Shown here: one piece after another, positions 57,149 through 64,000 of the stretch
Position numbering within the stretch: the stretch's first letter is position 1
Layout of the letters: each line of letters opens with the position of its first letter
Source: Paramacrobiotus metropolitanus
Taxonomy: Eukaryota; Tardigrada; Eutardigrada; Parachela; Macrobiotidae
Reading direction: 5' to 3'
Assembly (NCBI RefSeq): GCF_019649055.1
Contig: NW_026570252.1
Coordinates: forward strand, 62,001-126,000
DNA length: 64,000 nt
Translations under genes and position numbers: made by a program
The notes under the pieces: model-generated
Database searches by the model: none
The model's input: the letters and a program-made list of their open reading frames with translations, nothing else
What the model was told of the DNA's origin: nothing

Positions 57149-58868
57149 CTCTCTTCGGTACCCGTCGGGATGCCGTGGAGATTCTAGAGTCAAAGCTGCC
57201 CAGCCGTTTCGTCCATTCTCTGCACTGTCCATCTACCACTGACACATATTGGAAGGTGGTTGAAGCGAGGAATAGCGCGCTGGAGAAGGTGATTGCTGGG
57301 GTAACGACGGCGTACGAAGCCGCCTACGGCGACCAAATTGCGGCTTTCTCCATGTTCATGATTTCGGCGCTGCGGGACGGTCTCGTGCCGGTTAGTTTCT
57401 TTCCAAATGTGCAAATAGGTCTCATCAAACATTACCAATTGAATTTACTAGGATTAAATTAACACTGGAGGTACTCTGCGTATTATTCACAGTGCTCTTT
57501 ATAATGCCGCCGCGCCGGTATTCAAATCCACTAAGCGTGCGCGTACTAACGCAAGCGACTGCTTGGTGTAAAACATCGTTGAGAAAAACTGAAAATAGTT
57601 TGAGAATATGTTTTATACCGCGTGCAATGTGCTTTTTTCATCTGTTTACTAAGCATGTCAAATGATACAGCATCAGCCGCAAGCCACACCGTCGCACTGG
57701 ATCAAGCTGCTCGCAATTTATATGCAACAGACAGTTCAACGTTTCTACATGTTCGCATCGCTACTGTTTGGTTTTGACGAGCTATCGCCGGACGATCAGC
57801 GGACCTTATTGGTGGAAAAGCACTTAATAAGCTGCTTGGTTGGCAATTCACCGGTGTTGCCGGTTCTTCGCTCACTTATTGCATGCCGCATGGATTTTAT
57901 GTTTTGCAGGTGCACAGTGCAAATTACTTTCACAAGGGAGAATATTATAGTTTGCTTCCTGGTACCGACCAGCTGCATTTTTCCAAATACGTTCTGGAAT
58001 CGCTGGAGTTCGATCCGGATTTCTTGCGTTTCGGGGATTCGTTCTATGCGTCATTTAACAGCATTGGTTTGACCTTAGTGGAGATTTACCTGCTGTTAGC
58101 CGCGGCTGTTTTCTATCCTGGTAAATTAAAGCGCCGAGCAGCATCTTTTAGTTGATAGATGGTATTAATATTAGAATAAGTTATTTCGCGCTATACATAA
58201 TATTATTTACGAAACCGAAAGTGCAACCATAAAATTAGTTTTCAACATCGCGTTGTGTAATTTAAAATTTTTCAAAAACTGGTAAATAATTAATTTTTGA
58301 CATTTTCTCAACATTTTGTGGCTTCGCTTGTTCGATTTGCAGTAATCACGAAAGCGACAAATAAAACATTGATGGGACAGCTCCACGCGCTGTACATGGA
58401 CGCGTTGTATTATTCCATCGGAAAACGCTTGAATGTCGCCGACCGCGGTCAGATATACGCGAAAGTGCAGAAGATTATCAACCGATTCCCGCTGATCGAC
58501 ATCATCTCTGTCAACTACCTTCAAAGCGTCAATATGAATATTTCACCGGTGCGATCGCGTTCACTAGGCTTTAAAGATTGCTGTTTAAGGTAAGCTGCTG
58601 CCAGAAACGTAGAACGTGTTTTCGGTAAACTACCATGATGCTGATAAATCACGATAACTTAGGCAGTGACATTAATGTTCTATGTTTGATAAGGAATAGT
58701 AACTTCAGCACTCTCGCGTCAACACTTATTACAAATGTATGCATGCTGTACATTACGCCAGACATTACCAACAAGTTTTTTCAGGTATTAACTCTTACGT
58801 CATTCTACAAATACGCTGTAGAGAGAGATCTCTATGCCGGAATTCTTCCCTACCTCGCTGTTTTTTAA
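57149..58868 (+). CDS. Nuclear receptor ligand-binding domain, five inferred exons, 5' part not found
   Basis: Exons proposed: 57149-57390, 57677-57838, 57910-58120, 58343-58527 and 58785-58868. Exon 1 starts like the DBD C-terminal extension (GTRRDAVEIL) and continues as hinge. Exon 2 has the helix 3-4 signature FGFDELSPDDQRTLL, preceded by QQTVQRFYMFA. Exons 3-4 carry HSANYFHKGEYY, SFNSIGLTLVEIYLLLAAAV and the helix 10/11 region HALYMDALYYSIGKRL..INRFPLIDII. Exon 5 would supply helix 12 (LPYLAVF), without the usual acidic AF-2 residue. Phases agree (0, 0, 1, 0). Order and motifs match E75/Rev-erb-like ligand-activated transcription factors. No zinc-finger DBD was seen upstream in the window. 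Acceptor of exon 2 and donor of exon 4 are weak choices; alternatives are an acceptor at 57653 and a stop at 58591. Confidence 0.65.
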
Positions 58869-61576
58869 GAGCTGTTCATACCGTTTGGTTGTAACATTTT
58901 TGCATTGATCCCTCGTTTGCACAGTTCTAGAGTAAGCACCGTGGGAGTCCACACTGGAGCACGAAGTACACGGTCACCTGCGAAATCTACCACTCGTGCA
59001 AGTGGGAAAGGTTCAAACGCTTGAGACTGTAAACCTACATCGGCCCGCTGCACCGCGGTGGTCACCTTAAAGATGTCCGCGGGAGGAAAATGGACATTCG
59101 TAGGCCGTATACATCAGTGCATCTGTGCAGTCGAACAGCGCTCATTACACCCGGCAATCCAACCTGCTGCATTCTGTTACTTTTCTGCATTTTTTCGAAG
59201 ATAGCACATAGATTTCTTTTGTCTTGCGTTATTTTTAAGCATTTTACTTAGAAGTGCTGCTCCCGCTTTTGGATTTATTGAATTTTCGATTGCTTATGCC
59301 CACTGCCTAGAGAAAAGATTTTCTTCATTACTGCACGTTTGTTTTAATGGGTCTGTCGTGTTTAGAATGTGTGTAGCAAATTTATTATCTTAAAAATCTT
59401 TTACCGTTAAGTTTAAGTTTACTCATTGAACAGACAAACCCTTAAGACACTTTCAGTGTGGCCATAGTTAGTAGACGAAGAATTAAAAAACGACAAGGCA
59501 ATTATATTGCACAAGTTAAACAACAAAAATCGTTATATTTTACAGGAATTCTTAATTTTAAGCAAAAGCAGCCAATATAGACAGGTGAATTTTAGCAAAA
59601 CCACAGCTAAAAATATTACCTGCTGGAACTATCTGCATATATTTTCTGCAGCCGGTGAGCTGGACCTGGATTTATATATTTTCTGTTGGACTATATATCT
59701 TCTGGTGGATATGCAGAGTATATGGCAGCATATATTTTCTGCTTGACCCTGCTCGTGAGCGGTGATGAGGAAGTTACACTTAGAAAAATCTAGGATCCAC
59801 ACAGCTGGGGAATAATACGTAATATTATTACTAATATATACGTGTGCAGAGTTGCAATGAACACTATTGTGATTGCGAAGTTAATACTGATTTCCATAAT
59901 CGGTATTTCACGATCGGCGGTTTGTATTGTTTCTTTTTTTCCGGTAAATTTCCGGACTCTGTCCGGCATCAGATTTATTAACCTGTTAAGAGCCCCTTCA
60001 GGCCCAGTAATCGATGCGTCTGACAACGGAAAGGGCATCGTGGCTTGCTTGCCATGAATGTGTCCGCGGAAAATGTCGTTTGGATGAAGTTTCCATCATT
60101 TGTGCCTGCATGCCTGCGTCGGCGGTGTCTTGCATATTCGCCTCTTCAGGGAGTGTTTGATTGAAGTGCAGTGATGCGATGCGCGCAAAATGATTGTAAG
60201 GGAATTGACTGATGATCCTCAAAGCCGGTAGCATACCAGTTCGACGAGGTTAATCATTACCATGCAGAATGTGCAGAAATTGTCGAGGTGTCACCGGCAA
60301 CTGTGGAGAAAAATAGCAATTTTGTCCTGTATAAAAACCCCACTGCGTTAATTTCACCCTCATCATCTTTCTTTGGATTTTGTATTCGGCTCACAAATCT
60401 GCTCAATTTTCTTTGACTTAAATCATGTGAGAATTCTGTGAAGCGCCTTTTTAGCACCTTTGAAACAGCTTAGTATCGGCGAAAACCAGCAGATCGCCTT
60501 TCAGAAGAGTTGTATAAGAAACATCCAGAGCAGTTTTCCTTGATGTTATTAACATTTCTACATCTGTCGGTTGGAGGAGAACACCTAGCTATCACGATAC
60601 GTTACCGCAGTTAAACTTTACAGGTACAGTGTACATACAAATATTACCGATCGTAAGTATCTCCGGCATTTAGCATTTGCAAATAGTTGCATTACTTAAA
60701 TTATGAAAATGCCAGGCAGCGTGTTCTCATGTGGAGTTAACGCAAATTTTATTATTCAAATTAGCAAGAACTAAATATAATGTGTTGGTCACGTTATATA
60801 TACTAGAGTAGCTGGATGATAACCTTGGTAATGATTCGTGATGGTTATAAATCCCGGGATTAGATACGCAGTTTTGTACAAGTCAGTCTTGTATAATTTC
60901 CTACGTAAAATTGCGGGTGCTGCAATGTTTTCGCTTAAAACATTAGCTGTTACACTTCATTCAATGCGCTCTGCAGTTTCATAATCCCTCGCTACACTGG
61001 CTTCTTTCCTGCCACCACGATCTGGCGGTAAGGGTTACTTTTCAGTTTTTTTACATCGCAGATTTTTCCGGTTACATAGATCTGCATTTCCTGCGCACCA
61101 GAAATGCTAATGCATTTAGGCACGCAGACAATACGGGGCGTGGCGCGTCGAATGCCCGCAGTATGAAAACTGGATTAGCTGGTGAAACTTGTACGGCTCG
61201 ATCGAGGGGCACTACACAGTTTGCGTACGCTGCGTGGTGATGCTTTCTCGTACACAAACTCGGTGGTGAAACTTGATCGAGCCGAATCAGAATCCATTCT
61301 TGCATTAAAAGGGAATTACGGCACAGGATTGTGGTTAGTGGCTAATCTCAGGTTACAAAATCAGTACTATAACGAGCGACTTACCATATCACCCACGCAC
61401 CATTTCGCAACGTCGTAACGGGATTTACCAAAAACGAAGTAAATTGCCTAACCACGCTCTCACGAGTCACGGCATTTGGAAACGTGCGGCTGCTTTTCAA
61501 GAAAGCAAGCATTAAAGGTAGTGGCCCGGTACATGGCATCCAAACTGGGATACATACACTAAAACTTGCGCTTTCT
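58869..61576. other. No gene established
   Basis: The minus-strand frame 59790-60038 contains one hydrophobic stretch (INFAITIVFIATLHTYILVII) and could be an exon, with a possible GTATAT donor after it; nearby frames at 59998-60234 and 60257-60457 do not join it cleanly. Nothing recognised. Confidence 0.3.
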
Positions 61577-62648
61577 CGCACTCCAAATCACTTTAGAATG
61601 ACATAAAGTATAACAAAAAGTTAAATGATTTGAATACATTGTTCTGAAAACCGTTTAACTGCGCAACATCCGGTTGCCGAGATGTAGTGCAACAAAACGG
61701 GCGATAAGTTTAAATGCATTGTCGTGCACCAAAAGCCTGGTTATTACCCGATCTTCTTGAAACTTTGCTGTAAAAGACACATGACCATAAAGTCGAAAGT
61801 GAACCAACTTCAGATTCATAGCATTTTCCCATAATTTAAAATTAATTTTAAAAATTTTGAAATTCATTTTAAAATCGGAAAATAATGCTGTGAGACTTGG
61901 CCCATTTTCGCTTTTCCCACTTTCACCCCACCCCCACCTTCACAGTTTAATTCCCAACCCAGCCCAACTCCGGCTACTCAAATTTTCAGCCCATCTCACC
62001 TTTTGGACCTCATCTTCATCCCCATTTTTTACAGGCTCAGCGCCGTTAATTTTGCAAGTTTTCCGTATAGCATAGAGTTGCCGGGCGAAACAAATGTTGG
62101 TTCCCAAGAAAATATGTTCACTTATTGATAAAATCCGCGCGGAGCGCGGAAAATTTTTTGTTTTTGGAGCTCGAATGGCGCATTTTTACATGCTCCTAGC
62201 CTGAAAAACAGATGAAAATATCAACATTTTTTATTTTTATTTGTTTTCTGGATCCCACCCCATCTTCTAACAATCCCAGCCCATCTCACCTCGTCTGCGG
62301 CTCTTTCCCACCTCATCCTCATTTCCACCTAAAAGGTGAGATGGGCTGGGAAAAATGGGGAAAATTTTCACCTCACCCAAAAGATGGGCCAAGTCTGCAG
62401 TGAGTGTGAACCGGAAATTAGTTCACTTTCGACTTTATGGCCATGTGTCTTTTATAGGAAATTTTTAAGAAGATCATGTAATAGCCAGACTTGTGGTACA
62501 CAACAATGCATTTAAACTTTTCACCCATTTGTTGCGCCATGTCTCCGCAACCAAATGTTGCGCGCGCAAATGGTTTTCAGAACAATGTATACAGATCTTT
62601 TAGCATTAAAATGACTTAAAGCATTACAAAAAAGTGATTTGGAGTGCG
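61577..62648. mobile_element. Foldback element of about 1.07 kb
   Basis: The outer ends CGCACTCCAAATCACTTT and AAAGTGATTTGGAGTGCG are exact complements. Further blocks pair in order: ACATTGTTCTGAAAACC, AAATGCATTGT, and AAAGACACATGACCATAAAG with one mismatch in the other arm. The inner part has another pair, CCCAGCCCATCTCACCT (about 62,275) and AGGTGAGATGGGCTGGG (about 62,334). The C-rich segment 61,915-62,390 repeats the CCCATCTCACC motif. No coding region. Confidence 0.8.
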
Positions 62649-63385
62649 CGACCTTGCGCGACCGTACTTCCTACCTTGCAGTAATAATGAAATTCATCCT
62701 TAGAGATATTGAAGTTTTGTTTAACTGTCATTTTGCAGGTATTCAAAGTACTGAAGGTACTCAAAATTGAGAAAATACAATTCCTGATGTCCGAGACTTT
62801 TCAGCCTGTAAATTTCCGATTTTCTTGGTGTTTGAGCCTGGCAGTGTACCTTTCACATTCGAAGCAGCAAAACGTGTCAAGCTGACGTGCCTTCGGAGAT
62901 GTCGCGCTTAAACAGTGGCTTCCGGTGCATTGAGCGTAATTCAGTTTTGTCTAAATATATATTGCACGAAAGGAAGCGATGTGCTACCATTTTCCTTTCA
63001 CATTCATTAGAGGTTTGCGCTGTGCTCGTTCGTTCTTCCGTCTGGGAGAACCACCGTAATTTGCCAAAATCCTTATAGCTGACATTTAATATATTTCTAA
63101 TAAAGCTGGTAGGCTGACTGTTCAGAGAAGCAGTGCTTCCATTTCCTGAGCGAAGCTGCAATCTCTTTACATTGCACTGATTGCAGCACTCAGGGTTTTC
63201 TCGTGTGGCTACTCGTTGTGATGTACCCGGTGTGCGTTAGCTTATCTAGACGGTATCGCTTATCTTTATTGTTCGATTATTTTTTAACAGGTTCGCTTTT
63301 AACAGAATTCCTGCCGCTGCTTTCGTGCCTGGGCCAACGTAATCCACTGAAAAATAAAAGTCACCACGAGGTTGAGTTCTCTATC

Positions 63386-64000
63386 ATGAGAACTTTGGAG
63401 GATGTTAAAAATGTCTCGGCTAACAGTACAACCCGAACGGGCACCGATGTAATAAGCCTTTCGGAATTAATTAAATTTTCCTCTCCAACACTTAGCGCGG
63501 TTCTCGGAATTCGGATAACTGTTGCTGTGCTGTCGTTTCTACTCAATGTTGCCCTGTTGAGTATACACATTATCAAGCCAGCGTATATCAATAATTTCAC
63601 GATGTACCTCCTATTCCTGTACGTCTCCAACACCGTGTATTTGGCCGGTGCGTCGCCGATTATGTTTCTGGGTGATGCCTACGGCATTTCCATCCGTTCC
63701 TTTGGCGTGCCCATCTGCGTGTGTTTTGCAAATTTTCACTGGGTGATCAGTGTCCTTCCGGTTATGGGGCACGTGTGGATTGCCTTGAATCGGCTATGGG
63801 CTCTAGAATTTCCCATTAATTACCATCGGTATCATTCAAAAAAAGTGGCCGGTTTAATTTGCCTGGCTACAACGCTGGTCGTACACTTGTACAAGCTGCC
63901 TCTACTGCTCCTGTTTAAACCGCTGCCCTATCAGCTCGCGCCGGATGCATCCCCATGGTGCGGCAATCCCCAACTCCCGTTTTTACGGTGGGCCCCTGTC
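63386..64000 (+). CDS. 7TM receptor (GPCR-like), N-terminal part, runs off the window
   Basis: An open frame of 205 codons to the window end, starting MRTLEDVKNVSANSTTRTG with two N-glycosylation sites (Asn-Val-Ser and Asn-Ser-Thr). Helices seen: about 35-57 (LGIRITVAVLSFLLNVALLS), 69-90 (MYLLFLYVSNTVYLAGASPI), 107-133 (VCFANFHWVISVLPVMGHVW) and 150-170 (VAGLICLATTLVVHLYKLPL). After helix 3 the sequence NRLWALEFPINYHRYHSKK has the position of the DRY-type motif, with NRL in place of DRY. Class A rhodopsin-like is most likely. A splice acceptor TTTTTTAACAG upstream (63,291) leaves open an additional 5' exon. Ligand unknown. Confidence 0.7.
   Translation, partial: MRTLEDVKNVSANSTTRTGTDVISLSELIKFSSPTLSAVLGIRITVAVLSFLLNVALLSIHIIKPAYINNFTMYLLFLYVSNTVYLAGASPIMFLGDAYGISIRSFGVPICVCFANFHWVISVLPVMGHVWIALNRLWALEFPINYHRYHSKKVAGLICLATTLVVHLYKLPLLLLFKPLPYQLAPDASPWCGNPQLPFLRWAPV

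Noticed and set aside
57061-57462. 133-codon frame taken as a separate gene
   Set aside because: Its central part fits as hinge exon of the nuclear receptor between an AG acceptor and a GT donor; the ends are intronic.
1-64000. tRNA, rRNA or CRISPR features
   Set aside because: No cloverleaf with conserved B-box, no rRNA-like conserved block and no regularly spaced short repeats were seen by eye; a covariance-model search was not possible here.

Overview
The window is eukaryotic. Genes are split by GT-AG introns, intergenic DNA is AT-rich, and there are non-LTR retrotransposons, MITE-like and foldback repeats, a nuclear-receptor ligand-binding domain and a 7TM receptor. No rRNA, tRNA, operon or CRISPR signal was seen. 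An invertebrate fits best. An ecdysozoan such as a tardigrade is a guess from the receptor style, not a demonstrated identification.

0.5-22 kb is a tandem array on the minus strand of a two-exon gene family that I do not recognise. Exon 1 encodes a signal peptide and a short acidic segment with two cysteines. A phase-2 intron follows directly after a PLLR-like motif. Exon 2 encodes a heptad-rich stretch, two membrane helices and a basic tail ending RVQRIVKEEF or similar. There are six copies: three look intact (joined exon lengths divisible by three), one is an orphan exon 2, and two are decayed. Two single-exon paralogues (11.6 and 20.9 kb) share the same overall architecture and alternate with the last two copies, which points to a segmental duplication. 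A full-length non-LTR retrotransposon of about 3.2 kb, with a 9-bp target duplication and an empty paralogous site, sits between the two segments. A second, truncated LINE has replaced the region where exon 1 of copy 4 should be.

25.7-51 kb holds two paralogous multi-exon genes for a secreted protein with a Cys-rich EB/EGF-like module and Thr/Pro/Cys repeats. The left copy is readable, but its expected ATG is CTG. The right copy is a pseudogene. They share an exon layout that includes a 14-nt microexon and a 75-nt terminal exon.

Between them lies the main feature of the window, a giant inverted repeat (29,439-44,973). Its arms are about 7.7 kb each and its spacer about 150 bp. Each arm carries, from the outside in: CCAAT-like and GAACCG iterations, a gene fusing an ADP-ribosylglycohydrolase-like domain to a BIR domain, a minisatellite upstream of that gene, a truncated BIR copy, four long degenerate modules, and about 3 kb of unrecognised AT-rich DNA. 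The left-arm gene is open. The right-arm copy is broken by two single-base deletions. The hydrolase domain appears to lack its acidic metal-binding motifs, so it is probably a pseudoenzyme. I regard this as an undescribed giant foldback-type element, with an assembly artefact as the main alternative.

51-64 kb contains a perfect 25-bp hairpin, a foldback element with GCTGACCGACA-type iterations, a 360-bp TA-flanked MITE, a nuclear receptor ligand-binding domain in five inferred exons, another foldback element, and the 5' part of a GPCR running off the window end.
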